64,000 nt of DNA from Symbiopectobacterium purcellii (GTDB taxonomy: Bacteria; Pseudomonadota; Gammaproteobacteria; Enterobacterales; Enterobacteriaceae): assembly GCF_019797845.1 (NCBI RefSeq), contig NZ_CP081864.1, forward strand, positions 1,860,001-1,924,000, written 5' to 3'. A model generated the notes under the pieces. The model was not told where the DNA came from. It saw only the letters and a program-made list of their open reading frames with translations, and did not search any database. This document shows, piece after piece, positions 8,259 to 19,504 of the stretch. The translations under genes and the position numbers were made by a program. Each line of letters starts with the position of its first letter. Positions within the stretch are counted from its first letter, which is position 1.

Positions 8259-8277
8259 CCGATAGCCTTGCTATCGG
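8259..8277 (+). terminator. Strong hairpin after RAT site 2
   Basis: CCGATAGC-CTT-GCTATCGG is an 8-bp perfect stem with a 3-base loop. No T-run follows directly; a weaker GAAAC/GTTTC hairpin with TTTCT follows at about 8290-8308. One of these is probably the terminator governed by RAT site 2, but which is unclear. Confidence 0.45.
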
Positions 8278-8323
8278 TCGATATTGAGCGAAACAACACG
8301 TTTCTTTCTGGAGAATCTCGGCG

Positions 8324-10210
8324 ATGGATAGTAAACAAAGCGCTACCCGGATAATTGAACATCTGGGCGGCGAGCAGAATATTATCTCCCTGTTTCATTG
8401 CATCACACGTTTACGTTTTAATTTAAAAGACACCGATAAGGTGAATCGTCAGGCGCTGGAAAACCTGGATGGCGTGATGGGCGTCAATCTGTCGGGCGAT
8501 CAATTTCAGGTGATTATTGGCGGGAAAGTGGCGCAGGTGTGTCAGGCCATCTATGCGCAATTGCCCCACCTTGAACGCCAGGCCGCAGAAGGTGAAAACC
8601 ACAGCGACACGACGAAAAAACGCAACCCGATTTCGGCGCTGTTTGAAGTGATTTCCGGGGTTTTCTCGCCGATTATTCCGGCCATTGCCGGTGCCGGGGT
8701 AATGAAGGGGTTGCTGTCGCTGCTCATCTCCTTTGGCTGGGTGGAGAATACCAATCAGACCTATCAGATCCTTTCTGCGATCGCCGATGGTGTGTTCTAT
8801 TTTATGCCAATTGTGCTGGCATTCAGCGCCGGGCAAAAATTTGGTGCTAACCCGTTTGTCAGCGTGGCGCTGGCGACGGCACTGTTTCACCCGACCTTGG
8901 TCACGCTACTCAAATCTGGCGCGCCGGTCCACTTCCTGGGGCTGAGCGTTTCACCCGTCTCCTATGCCTCATCGGTGATTCCGATTGTGCTGTCTGTCTG
9001 GCTGCTGAGTTGGGTGGAGCGCCTGTTGAATGCCGTCATGCACGCCGCGCTGCGCACCATCTTTGTGCCTTTGTTGAGCCTGCTGATTGTGGCGCCGGTG
9101 ATGCTGATTGTTATCGGGCCAGCTGGTATCTCCCTCGGTAACGCCATGTCGGGTGGCATATTCTGGCTGCTGACCAATATGGGGGCGCTGGCAGGGATTT
9201 TGGTGGGGGGCACGCTGTCATTGATGATCATTACCGGCATGCACTACGTGCTGGTGCCTATCATGATCAACAACATCAGCCGCATGGGTTTTGATCCGGT
9301 AAAAATTCTGTTCTTTGTTGCCAACTTTGGTCAGGCGGGCGCGGCATTCGGTGTGTTCTTGCGTTCACGCAATAAGAAGCTGAAATCGCTGGCACTGTCG
9401 ACATCATTCAGTGCCCTGATGGGGGTCTCTGAACCGGCGATGTATGGTATCAACATTCGCTTTAAGCGTCCGTTTGCTGCGGCGTTGCTGGGCGGTGCCT
9501 GCGGCGGTGGATTTGCGCTGATGATGGGCGTCAATACCTACGCTTACGCGTTAAGCGGTTTACCCGGCCTTCCGGCGCTGGTAGGGCCGACTTTTGGCTG
9601 GGCGCTGGTCAGTCTGGTTATTGCCTTTACGGTTTCCAGCGTGCTTACCGTCTTTATGGGATTTGAAGACCCGGCTGAAAAGACACAACCGAAAGATGAA
9701 CACGTGGAAGCCCCTGCCGTAACTGAACCTGTCGCCGTGGTCGCGCGCAGTGAAGCGCTGTTTGCCCCACTGGCCGGTAACATGGTGCCTTTACATCAAT
9801 TGAGCGATCCGGTGTTTGCCGATGAAGTCTTTGGCAAGGGGATTGCGATCGTGCCACAACGCGGCGAATTGCGCTCACCGATTGCCGGCGTGGTTGGCGC
9901 GGTGTTTGCCACCAATCACGCCATCACGCTGCAAAGCGATACCGGTGCCGAGGTGCTGATTCATGTTGGTATCGACACGGTGAAACTCAATGGCCGCCAC
10001 TTTACGCGTCACGTCGAAGACGGGCAGCGCGTGGCGGTGGGCGACCCGCTAATCAGCTTCGATCTCGATGCACTGTTGGCAGAAAACATCGACCCCAGCG
10101 TGATAGTGATCGTGACCAATACCGAAAACTACAGTGATATCAGCCTGGTGAAACAGGGAAATATCAGTGAACGTGAACCCTTTTTGCAACTGTCCGCGAC
10201 CGCGGCGTAA
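8324..10210 (+). CDS. bglF: PTS beta-glucoside transporter, EIIBCA
   Basis: This 628-aa protein has domain order B-C-A. EIIB holds the phosphorylated Cys26 in FHCITRLRFNLKD. EIIC spans about 100-460 with multiple membrane helices and GVSEPAMYGINIRFKRP. EIIA is C-terminal with His547 in VLIHVGIDTVKLNG. It imports and phosphorylates aryl-beta-glucosides such as arbutin or salicin. In this family it also phosphorylates BglG and so inhibits it when substrate is absent. It sits between bglG and the phospho-beta-glucosidase gene. The closest named systems are bglGFB of E. coli and arbGFB of soft-rot bacteria. Confidence 0.93.
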   Translation: MDSKQSATRIIEHLGGEQNIISLFHCITRLRFNLKDTDKVNRQALENLDGVMGVNLSGDQFQVIIGGKVAQVCQAIYAQLPHLERQAAEGENHSDTTKKRNPISALFEVISGVFSPIIPAIAGAGVMKGLLSLLISFGWVENTNQTYQILSAIADGVFYFMPIVLAFSAGQKFGANPFVSVALATALFHPTLVTLLKSGAPVHFLGLSVSPVSYASSVIPIVLSVWLLSWVERLLNAVMHAALRTIFVPLLSLLIVAPVMLIVIGPAGISLGNAMSGGIFWLLTNMGALAGILVGGTLSLMIITGMHYVLVPIMINNISRMGFDPVKILFFVANFGQAGAAFGVFLRSRNKKLKSLALSTSFSALMGVSEPAMYGINIRFKRPFAAALLGGACGGGFALMMGVNTYAYALSGLPGLPALVGPTFGWALVSLVIAFTVSSVLTVFMGFEDPAEKTQPKDEHVEAPAVTEPVAVVARSEALFAPLAGNMVPLHQLSDPVFADEVFGKGIAIVPQRGELRSPIAGVVGAVFATNHAITLQSDTGAEVLIHVGIDTVKLNGRHFTRHVEDGQRVAVGDPLISFDLDALLAENIDPSVIVIVTNTENYSDISLVKQGNISEREPFLQLSATAA

Positions 10211-11692
<1,482 letters not shown>

Positions 11693-11748
11693 GCCGTGCT
11701 GTAGGCCACGCTTGCCGCTGCATGGCGGGGGCGTGGTGTACCGTCTCT

Positions 11749-12648
11749 TCAGGTTGGCGTAGCCCAGCGCTGCGCGGCCTTTTCGGCTTCTTTCAGAAAC
11801 AGTGCTAGCGAAGGGTTTCGATTGCCTGCACGCCACACCAACACTTGCTCAACGCAGGGGCTGTTTTCCAATTCGCGGTAAACCACGCCGGCGACACCGA
11901 TTTTGGCAATCGACTGCGGCACCAACGCGATGCCCAGTGCTTCCGCGACAAAGCTGATAATGGTTTGCTGCAACTGTGTTTCCAACCGGAAATGCGGTGC
12001 AACGCCACCCGAGCGGCAATACACCTCAATGGCTTCACGCAGCATGGGAGCAACCTCGTGCGGTGTGGCGATCAACGCTTCGCCTTGCAAATCACGCGCG
12101 TTAAGCTGGGGCCGTTGTGCAAGGGGATGGGTGGTGTACAGCGCTAAACACAGGCGCTCACGGTACAGTGATAACGCTTCTAATCCATCGACAGGACCGG
12201 GATTAAACAGAATCCCCGCGTCGAATTGTCCGCTTAGCACCTCATCCGCTAACAGACCGGGAATGGTTTCCCGCAGTTCCAATTGCACCTGGGGATAGTG
12301 GGTGATAAAGCGTCTCGTCAGCTCAGGCACGCTGGTGTAAGCGGCATGCATCATGAAACCAATGGCGAGGTTGCCCAGTTCACCGCGTTCTGCCAACTGT
12401 GCATTGCGGCAAGCCCGGTCAAACGCTGACAACACGTCACGCGCTTCGGCAAGAAAAATTTCACCGGCATAGGTGAGCGTGGCCCCGTGGGCATGACGTT
12501 CCAGCAGTCGTGCACCCAGCGCTTTTTCCAGCGCGGCAATTTGGCGGCTCAGTGGGGGTTGGCTGATATGCAGGCGCTGTGCTGCCCGACCAAAATGGCG
12601 CGTTTCTGCCAGTGCCACAAAGTAACGAAGTTGACGTATATCGATCAT
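11749..12648 (-). CDS. LysR-family transcriptional regulator
   Basis: This 299-aa protein begins MIDIRQLRYFVALAETRHFGRAAQRLHISQPPLSRQIAALEKALGARLLER, a clear LysR winged helix of the BenM/CatR-like type. A substrate-binding domain follows (GELGNLAIGFMMHAAYTSVPELTRRF, AGILFNPGPVDGLE). It is transcribed away from the AEC transporter gene with 130 bases between, the classic divergent LysR-target layout, so it probably controls that transporter. The inducer is not known. Confidence 0.9.
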   Translation of the reverse strand: MIDIRQLRYFVALAETRHFGRAAQRLHISQPPLSRQIAALEKALGARLLERHAHGATLTYAGEIFLAEARDVLSAFDRACRNAQLAERGELGNLAIGFMMHAAYTSVPELTRRFITHYPQVQLELRETIPGLLADEVLSGQFDAGILFNPGPVDGLEALSLYRERLCLALYTTHPLAQRPQLNARDLQGEALIATPHEVAPMLREAIEVYCRSGGVAPHFRLETQLQQTIISFVAEALGIALVPQSIAKIGVAGVVYRELENSPCVEQVLVWRAGNRNPSLALFLKEAEKAAQRWATPT

Positions 12649-12778
12649 GATACCGAAAAGGTATCACGATCGTTGTAAAAGTGCATTGGATTATATGACT
12701 GTGCGCTTTTACAGTTATCCCTCGCCTGGTGCTGTTGCCCGAATTGTCGTGGCTTATCCATTGAAGTGAGCAGTTGTC

Positions 12779-13720
12779 ATGCTATCCACCCTGAGTATTG
12801 TTTTACCGATTTTCGCCCTGATTTTTGCCGGATGGTTTACCCGCACGTTGGGCATTCTGGGCCCAAATGCGACCAGCGAGCTAAATCGTTTTGTCGTCTA
12901 TCTGGCATTGCCTGCCCTGTTATTCGATATTATCGCCCACGCGCGTCCGGCAGACGTTTGGCAACCTGGTTTTATTCTGGCGTTTACCCTTGGAACGCTA
13001 GTGGTGTTTGTCATCACGGTAGTGCTGCAAATGCAACGCTCACGCCACCTGGCCGATGCCGCACTGGACGCACTCAATGCCAGCTATGCCAATACGGGTT
13101 TTATGGGATTTCCCTTGGCGCTGGCATTTTTAGGGCAAGATGCGCTGGCACCGACGCTGATCGCTACCATCATTACCGTCTGCGTGCTATTTGCTATTGC
13201 TATCGTGATTATCGAAGTGGGCGTGCAGAGTGAACAGCGCGGTGTGCGTCTGGTGATGAAAGTGACAGGTTCTCTGGTGCGTAACCCACTGCTGGTGGCT
13301 CCGGTTGTGGCGATGTTTTTCCCTTTGACCGGGCTTAGTGTGCCATCACCGGTCACGGTATTTTTGAAGCTACTCGGCGGTGCTGCATCCCCTTGTGCCC
13401 TGATCGCGTTGGGGTTGTTTCTGGCTAACAAACCGCGTAAAGCGCCGTATCAACCCAATGTGATCATCGGCCTATTGGTCACACTAAAACTGCTGCTGCA
13501 TCCGCTTATTGTATGGGTGATGGCAACATGGGTATTCGCCTTGCCGTCGATGCTGGTGCATACCGCCGTATTGCTGGCCGCACTGCCTACCGGAACAGGC
13601 CCCTTTATGCTGGCAGAGTTTTATCAGCGTGAGGGGCGTATTACCTCACGCTGCGTGCTGTTTTCGACGCTGATTTCGATTGTGACCATCACGCTCTATC
13701 TATATTGGATTCGGCGCTAG
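12779..13720 (+). CDS. AEC (auxin efflux carrier) family transporter
   Basis: The 313-aa membrane protein has about 10 helices, starting MLSTLSIVLPIFALIFAGWFTRTLGILGP. It has the family motifs NRFVVYLALPALLFD, ASYANTGFMGFPLALAFLG and, near the end, LPTGTGPFMLAEFY. AEC proteins of bacteria export or exchange organic acids such as malate or malonate; the substrate here is unknown. It is divergent from the LysR gene and is closed by a strong terminator at 13744-13768. Confidence 0.9.
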   Translation: MLSTLSIVLPIFALIFAGWFTRTLGILGPNATSELNRFVVYLALPALLFDIIAHARPADVWQPGFILAFTLGTLVVFVITVVLQMQRSRHLADAALDALNASYANTGFMGFPLALAFLGQDALAPTLIATIITVCVLFAIAIVIIEVGVQSEQRGVRLVMKVTGSLVRNPLLVAPVVAMFFPLTGLSVPSPVTVFLKLLGGAASPCALIALGLFLANKPRKAPYQPNVIIGLLVTLKLLLHPLIVWVMATWVFALPSMLVHTAVLLAALPTGTGPFMLAEFYQREGRITSRCVLFSTLISIVTITLYLYWIRR

Positions 13721-13743
13721 CGTGCTGTGTTTATAATAATAAA

Positions 13744-13776
13744 CTGCCCGAATGCTATATTCGGGCAGCTGTTTTA
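13744..13776. terminator. Terminator between AEC and MFS genes
   Basis: CTGCCCGAAT-GCTAT-ATTCGGGCAG is a perfect 10-bp stem followed by CTGTTTTA. It lies 24 bases after the AEC stop and can also serve the convergent MFS gene. Confidence 0.8.
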
Positions 13777-13870
13777 AGGTGTTTGCTCTGATTAAAAGCA
13801 ACACTTATCCTGCGACAATCGTGCTTGCCGGTATAACAACCAAAGGATGGATTACTTTCTATTAATAACG

Positions 13871-15100
13871 TTATTTCTCAGTATGAGGCAGGGAAATAAA
13901 CAGAACGATCATCCCGGAAATAAAAGCACACACAGCCAGTGCGGAGAACGCGTAATAATAGCTGTTACCAAAAGTGTCCAGAATCATCCCCATGCCGATC
14001 GGTGCGGATAACGATCCCAATTGCCAAATGGTATTAAGGAATCCCACTGCCGCACCGGTTTTTTCTACCGGGACCAGCTCGCCGATAAACGTATTCATTA
14101 CCGGGCTGTAAGCGAAGGCGGTTATCCCCAGAAGAGGAATCAGCACATAAAGCGCGCTAACGCTATTATTGCGGCTAAACCACATCAGCGCAGGCACCAG
14201 CACCAACAGCAGCGCTGACAGATAATATTTCTTGTTTTTGCGTTGGAATTTATCCATCAGGGAGCCGGTCAGCGGCTTAGCGATCACGGAGGCGATGGCA
14301 TACAGCGACATCCAGGAACCGGCCGTCACCAGTGATAAATTCAGTTGACCGTTCAGGTAGGTGTTTGCCCATGATGCGGTGCCCCAGGTGGCAGCCATCG
14401 CGAAGAAACCAGAAAGGCCCAGTAAAACCAGATTGCGGTTCTTGAACATCGACAGCACGTCACGCCAGAACGTGGAGGGGGTGCTATTGATTTTCGGTTT
14501 GTCGGTCTGCACCGGGTTAGGCAGGTAGAAGAAGGACAGTGCAAAGAACACCAACGGTATCAACCCCATAATAAAGAAGGTGTATTGCCAACCGTGCTGC
14601 TCGGTAAACGGCGGTGCTGCCAGATTCACCAGCAGTAATCCGCCGGTGGTGCCGGTTTGCAGAATACCAGTCGCCATCCCTTTGTTTTTCGGGAACCATT
14701 CAAAGATAGCACGCAGGCAAGCGGAGAACGTCGCCCCAGAGCCGATACCGGCCAGCACGCGGATCATAAAGCCGGTGTTATAGCTGGTCACAGTCCCAAA
14801 CAGCAGGGTACTGACACCTAATGCTAACAGGGTGCCGAGAATCACTTTGCGGTAGCCGAGTTTGTCGGTTAGCAGGCCACCCGGCAGATTGGTCAATACA
14901 TAGCCTAGATAAAAGGCAGACATAAATCCGCCCATTTGCGCCTTGGTCAACCCCAGATCGACGGAAATGGTGGGGATGATGGGGTTAATCAATAATCGTG
15001 AAAAAAAGGAGAGTAAATAGCAGGCATACACCAGCACAAATATCGTAATGTGCTTTCGAGTAATATGCGAGGTAGGTTGAACCATCGTTTCTGTTTTCAT
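13871..15100 (-). CDS. MFS transporter, anion:cation symporter type
   Basis: The 409-aa protein has 12 predicted helices. Motif A-like GGLLTDKLGYRK, GSGATFSACLRAIFEWFPKNKGMATGI and KTGAAVGFLNTIWQLGSLSAPIGMG are typical of the phthalate/hexuronate (ACS) family that takes up organic anions. It is 15 bases downstream of the FAD oxidoreductase gene and is surely co-transcribed, so it likely brings in the substrate of that enzyme. The substrate is not identified. Confidence 0.88.
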   Translation of the reverse strand: MKTETMVQPTSHITRKHITIFVLVYACYLLSFFSRLLINPIIPTISVDLGLTKAQMGGFMSAFYLGYVLTNLPGGLLTDKLGYRKVILGTLLALGVSTLLFGTVTSYNTGFMIRVLAGIGSGATFSACLRAIFEWFPKNKGMATGILQTGTTGGLLLVNLAAPPFTEQHGWQYTFFIMGLIPLVFFALSFFYLPNPVQTDKPKINSTPSTFWRDVLSMFKNRNLVLLGLSGFFAMAATWGTASWANTYLNGQLNLSLVTAGSWMSLYAIASVIAKPLTGSLMDKFQRKNKKYYLSALLLVLVPALMWFSRNNSVSALYVLIPLLGITAFAYSPVMNTFIGELVPVEKTGAAVGFLNTIWQLGSLSAPIGMGMILDTFGNSYYYAFSALAVCAFISGMIVLFISLPHTEK

Positions 15101-15115
15101 TATGTTATCCCTGAT

Positions 15116-16369
15116 TTAAATGAGCGCGCCTTGTCGTTTTAATTCGCATTGGATCGCGGCTATATCGTTTTCTGTTGACGTGTTTTTCATACTGGCGGCA
15201 ATACCTGCGGCGTGGCCGGTTAAAAATGCCGTACCCATAACGCGTACCGAAGCGAACGCTTCGCTGTCGCAGGAAATAATTCTGCCTGCCAGCCACAGAT
15301 TATCGATATTGATACTTTTCAGACTGCGCAGCGGAATTTCGTAATAGCCGTCATCTTTGATCCAGGTATAGACCTGCATCTTGTTGGCTGACGTATGGCG
15401 TTCAATGGGCCAGCATCCACGTGCGATGGCATCGTCAACGGTGGCGGCATTGACCACATCGTCCCCGGTCAGCGCATATTCACCCACGGCGTGGCGCGAT
15501 TCGCGGATACCGATATGTGGCCCAGTGTTGATGACGTATGCCTGTTCAAAACCCGGCAAGAAGCGCTTGAAGGTGTCCAAATAGGCCATTGCCTGCTTGC
15601 GTGCACGAATTTGCCCTTGCGTCATGCTGTCGGCGTCGAGCGGGTTCACCTTCTCATTGCACAGAATGGCGATGACATCCTCAGTACCAACAATACGCAT
15701 GGCAAAACCGCTGTCTTTGCTGAGTGGTGTAATACCCGCCGCCTTGCCCTGTGCGATGGCGGCACGCAGTGCTGCCGGGCTGACATCCGCCTCGCTTGCC
15801 ACGCCGCCAAAGCGGGTTAGCAGAGATCCGAATTGCAGATTTTCTACGTCGGGTGACGTGTGTTCCGCTCCGGACAGGTAAACCAGGTTGCCATCGCCGC
15901 TGGCATCGACAAAGGCCTGTGCCGTGATCTGCACCTTGTCACCATCGGTCAGTAAGGTAATGCTTTTAATGGTATTTCCGTTACGTACCACATCGCACAA
16001 CTGGCTGTTGAGCAACAGGTGGGCACCGGATTGCATGACCAGCTCTTCCAATACAATCTTGGTCATTTCGTTGTTTACTGGGAACATCACGTTGCCCCAC
16101 GGCGATCTCAGCGGTTCACCGCAGCCGCGGTATTGTTTGAGTTTCTCCATGACCATGCTGGCGACGCCGCCCGCGATTTGCTCGCTATTTTCATGACGCG
16201 TAAAAAAACCGTCATAGGTGGGAATAGAACAATGCGTGGCTTGTCCTCCTAAATAGGAGCTTCTTTCTACCAATAATGCTTTTTTCCCCGCTTGTGCTGC
16301 GCCAATGGCTGCTGCAACACCGCCGGCACCGCCGCCGATCACCACAACGTCATAGTTATTTTGAAGCAT
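15116..16369 (-). CDS. FAD-dependent oxidoreductase
   Basis: The start ATG at 16369 (MLQNNYDVVVIGGGAGG) has AGGAG five bases upstream; the frame is open further but without support. The 417-aa protein has the N-terminal dinucleotide-binding motif GGGAGGVAAAIGAAQAGKKALLVE, then SSYLGGQATH, AFVDASGDGNLVYLSGAE and a C-terminal WLAGRIISCDSEAFASVRVMGTAFLTGHAAG. This is the FAD_oxidored family related to fumarate reductase-type enzymes. It forms a two-gene unit with the MFS transporter and is divergent from a broken LysR gene. The substrate is unknown. Confidence 0.87.
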   Translation of the reverse strand: MLQNNYDVVVIGGGAGGVAAAIGAAQAGKKALLVERSSYLGGQATHCSIPTYDGFFTRHENSEQIAGGVASMVMEKLKQYRGCGEPLRSPWGNVMFPVNNEMTKIVLEELVMQSGAHLLLNSQLCDVVRNGNTIKSITLLTDGDKVQITAQAFVDASGDGNLVYLSGAEHTSPDVENLQFGSLLTRFGGVASEADVSPAALRAAIAQGKAAGITPLSKDSGFAMRIVGTEDVIAILCNEKVNPLDADSMTQGQIRARKQAMAYLDTFKRFLPGFEQAYVINTGPHIGIRESRHAVGEYALTGDDVVNAATVDDAIARGCWPIERHTSANKMQVYTWIKDDGYYEIPLRSLKSINIDNLWLAGRIISCDSEAFASVRVMGTAFLTGHAAGIAASMKNTSTENDIAAIQCELKRQGALI

Positions 16370-16511
16370 TGTTACTCCTGTTCGCAGATACATTGATGGC
16401 GGGTATATTTGCGGAACAGCGAGAAGGATATTGGGATTGGCCTCACATTATTTTTTTTGAAATAATGGATATCATTTATTAATAATGTCGATAAAAAAGG
16501 TTTTTCGTTGT

Positions 16512-17396
16512 ATGTTGAATATTAAAAATATCATTCATTTTCAGGTTCTTAGTAAAGTTGGAAGTTTTACTAAGACTGCGACAATGTTAAATATATCACA
16601 ATCCAACTTAACACATTTAATCACAAAAATATAACAAGAGATCAACATTAAATTAATCAACCGTACGACACGTACTTTTTCACTGACGGAATTTGGTGCT
16701 GTTTTTGCGCAGCGCTGTGAGCGTATTGTCGATGAATTCGATCAATTAATGGCACTCGTCGATGCGCATCAGGGGCAGGGGACATTAGATCATGCTTTTA
16801 TCGGCGTTATTCCGCCTGTCGGGCGTATGGATTTTTTTAAAAACTTCCTGGCAGTAAATCAAACAGCCAAAAATATTAATTACTCCTTTGTTGACGGCTC
16901 CAGCCACGCGCTCATTGAAAAAGTGAAAAACACAACGCTGCTGGCAGCGTTCGGTACGCCGTCACAAGAGGAACTTGACGATGGTCTGCTGGAACATCAG
17001 TTAGTGCTGGAAGATCACGTTGTCGCGGTGCTGCCGTTACAGCACGCACTGGCGTCGAAATCGGAGATCGGATTGTCCGATTTGGCGTATGAAAACGTTA
17101 TTTTGCCGCAAAAGGACACGGGGTCGTATTCCATTATTTCAACGGCATTTTCTCTGGCGGGCATCAAGCCCAGACAGTACAAAGAGTGCAGCCAGATCGA
17201 TATTGTGATGGATATGGTTGAAAACAATGCGGGTATTGCACTCTTTTCCAGTTCAATTGTCGATTTATATAAACGTGAGCATGTAGTGACTATTCCATTA
17301 AAGCAGAAAATCAATAAATCGATATACCTGAGTTTTTTACGTCGCAACAGAAGAAATAAATTACTCACCCCCGTCATGGATATGGTAACGCACTAA
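16512..17396 (+). pseudogene. LysR-family regulator with a single in-frame stop
   Basis: Reading from ATG 16512 gives MLNIKNIIHFQVLSKVGSFTKTATMLNISQSNLTHLITKI, an ordinary LysR helix-turn-helix. TAA at 16632-16634 (codon 41) follows. Coding then resumes in the same frame: QEINIKLINRTTRTFSLTEFGAVFAQRCERIVDEF and the complete effector domain to 17396. The neighbouring residues suggest GAA (Glu) mutated to TAA. The gene is divergent from the FAD oxidoreductase/MFS pair and would have been its regulator. A fragment starting at 16749 could only make the effector domain. A sequencing error cannot be excluded. Confidence 0.85.
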
Positions 17397-17451
17397 TCGC
17401 GCTGTGTTCCTCCCAGTGGGTTGCGCATGCCATTCTGGTGAGGTTTGTCAT

Positions 17452-18714
17452 CTATTTTGCAATCGGTACATCGGCAAACCGCGTGGTATACGCGGGTGAC
17501 AACATGTTGCGCTTCATCGCCCAGGGTTGCTGAATACCTTGGCCGGCGAACCATACTGACCCTTTTCCCGAGGTATTTACGTGGTCAATAACCTGCATGA
17601 GCGTTGCGCTATTGGCTTGCTGTTGGTTGGTATCGAACAAATTAAGCTGGGCGGTGCCCTGGCTGTAAAAATCGCTCAGCATGACACCGGCTTTCATGTA
17701 ACGGTGCCCGTTGGTCCAGATGCGATCGAGCGCCTGAATGGCCACGCGAATAATGTCGCGCGTGTCGCTGGTGGGAATACTCACTCTGCCGGAAGCCTGA
17801 TTACCATAGAAGACTTCACCATCGGTATGTGGGCTGGTACGCAGAAACACGCTAACCTGACAGCAATATTGCTGTTCCTGCCGTAGTTTTTCGGCTGCGC
17901 GCTCGGCGTAGGCGCAGATAGCCTCATGCATGTCACTATAATCGGTGATGCGATAACCAAATGAACGGCTACAGACAATCTGCTGTTTGGTGGGAGCAAA
18001 CTCATCCAGCTCGAGGCAGGGTTCACCGCGTAATTCACGCACGGTGCGTTCCAGCACCACGTTAAAGTGCTTGCGAATCAGCCAGGTTGGGCTTTCCGCG
18101 AGATTCAGCGCGGTTTCTATGCCCATCTGATTGAGCTTTTTGCTGATACGCCGGCCTACGCCCCACACCTCGTTGACGGGCACCAGTGACAGCAGCTTGC
18201 GCTGCCGATCGGTGTTCGACAAATCCACCACACCGCCTGTTTTTCGCCACGTTTTGGCGGCATGATTTGCCAGCTTGGCCAGCGTCTTGGTTTGTGCGAT
18301 ACCGACACCGACCGACAGCCCGATCTCTTTATGCACTTTTTGTTGGATCTGTTGGCCTAACACGGCAAGCGGGGTTGCGTTGCTGACGCCGGACAAATCC
18401 ATAAAGGCTTCATCGATCGAATAGATTTCCAGCGTTGGCGCTAACTCAAACAATGTGGCCATAACGCGATTACTCATGTCGGCATAGAGGGTGTAGTTAG
18501 AACTGAACACGGCGATTTGCGCATCGGGAAACGCTTTTTTCATCATGAAATAGGGCGCTGCCATTTTTATCCCCAACGTTTTGGCTTCTCGTGAACGGGA
18601 TATCACACAACCGTCATTGTTGGACACCACTACCACCGGTTTTCCGCGCAGGTCTGGGCGAAACAAGGTTTCACAGGAGGTATAGAAGTTATTGACGTCA
18701 ATAAGGGCGAACAT
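17452..18714 (-). CDS. umuC: DNA polymerase V catalytic subunit UmuC
   Basis: This 420-aa Y-family polymerase begins MFALIDVNNFYTSCETLFRPDL and has PVVVVSNNDGCVISRS, the metal-binding YSIDEAFMDL, and VGIAQTKTLAKLANHAAK. The little-finger and C-terminal DUF4113-like parts (SQGTAQLNLFD, KRNMLSPAYTTRFADVPIAK) are present. It performs translesion synthesis with UmuD'. It is not joined to umuD as in E. coli: a ygjP-like gene on the other strand lies between them. A LexA-type box is 18 bases upstream of its start. Confidence 0.94.
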   Translation of the reverse strand: MFALIDVNNFYTSCETLFRPDLRGKPVVVVSNNDGCVISRSREAKTLGIKMAAPYFMMKKAFPDAQIAVFSSNYTLYADMSNRVMATLFELAPTLEIYSIDEAFMDLSGVSNATPLAVLGQQIQQKVHKEIGLSVGVGIAQTKTLAKLANHAAKTWRKTGGVVDLSNTDRQRKLLSLVPVNEVWGVGRRISKKLNQMGIETALNLAESPTWLIRKHFNVVLERTVRELRGEPCLELDEFAPTKQQIVCSRSFGYRITDYSDMHEAICAYAERAAEKLRQEQQYCCQVSVFLRTSPHTDGEVFYGNQASGRVSIPTSDTRDIIRVAIQALDRIWTNGHRYMKAGVMLSDFYSQGTAQLNLFDTNQQQANSATLMQVIDHVNTSGKGSVWFAGQGIQQPWAMKRNMLSPAYTTRFADVPIAK

Positions 18715-18731
18715 GGTGGGAATCTCTGGGT

Positions 18732-18747
18732 ATGTGTTTATATACAG
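18732..18747 (-). promoter_or_regulatory. LexA (SOS) box of umuC
   Basis: On the minus strand CTGTATATAAACACAT fits CTGT-N8-ACAG except for the last base. The AT-rich centre is typical. It lies 18 bases before the umuC ATG, where repression would be effective. Confidence 0.75.
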
Positions 18748-18958
18748 TATATTTGTGGGGTAAAGCGATCAAGTGGTATTGCATGTGCTGCCAGCAATCC
18801 ATTGATAGGGCGGGATAACTATTTTTACTCACTGTCCATGCGGGTAAATGACACGGTGTTCGGTATCTGCCAGATAGCCTCGGTGAGGAAAATCGATTAG
18901 CATGTCCGTAACTTTTTCGCCCTGTGCATTCACTGCTGCTGACGCGTTTACGGCCACA

Positions 18959-19456
18959 ATGAGCAAACTGGATTACATAAAGCATTACCCATCAGAACTG
19001 ATCGCCAGTGTCGATAGCTTGCTGCAAGCTGGCAGGCTGGCTGCGGTGGTTAAACAAAAGTACCCCACAACGCATACCGTGACGAATGACAAACAGCTCT
19101 ACGACTATGTCAATGGCATAAAAAATCGCTATCTGAAAAAGGAAAGCGCGCTTGCTAAAATTATTTATGACGGTGCGTTAAATCCCGTTAAAGGCACGCT
19201 CGGCACCAATACCTTTATCTCTAAAAATCATGGCGGGAAGTTAAAAGCCAAGAATGAAATCAAGATATCGACCCTGTTCAGGAACGCGCCTGAAGCCTTT
19301 TTGCGCATGATCGTGGTGCATGAGCTGGCACACCTGCGCGAGAAGGACCACAACAAAGCCTTTTATCAACTCTGTTGCCACATGGAGCCGGACTACCATC
19401 AGTATGAGTTTGACATGCGTTTGTGGTTGATTTGCAGAGAAGAAGGACTGATTTAA
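18959..19456 (+). CDS. ygjP: YgjP-like zinc metallopeptidase-type protein (SprT-like, DUF45)
   Basis: ATG at 18959 (MSKLDYIKHYPSELI) is chosen because it matches the E. coli YgjP start and gives 165 residues; the frame is open from 18902. The protein has the zinc motif HELAHLREKDHNKAFYQLC (HExxH) and conserved GGKLKAKNEIKISTLFRNAPEAFLRMIVV. The family is related to the M48/WLM-type metal-dependent hydrolases; its substrate is not established. It lies head-out between umuC and umuD, which is unusual. Confidence 0.87.
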   Translation: MSKLDYIKHYPSELIASVDSLLQAGRLAAVVKQKYPTTHTVTNDKQLYDYVNGIKNRYLKKESALAKIIYDGALNPVKGTLGTNTFISKNHGGKLKAKNEIKISTLFRNAPEAFLRMIVVHELAHLREKDHNKAFYQLCCHMEPDYHQYEFDMRLWLICREEGLI

Positions 19457-19504
19457 CCGGATGTCATGCGTCGAACGATAGGCGCATTGCTCTTTTTCCT
19501 TCCG

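Noticed and set aside
8423..8890. 155-codon frame on the minus strand inside bglF
   Set aside because: It is the antisense shadow of a high-GC coding gene and has no features of its own.
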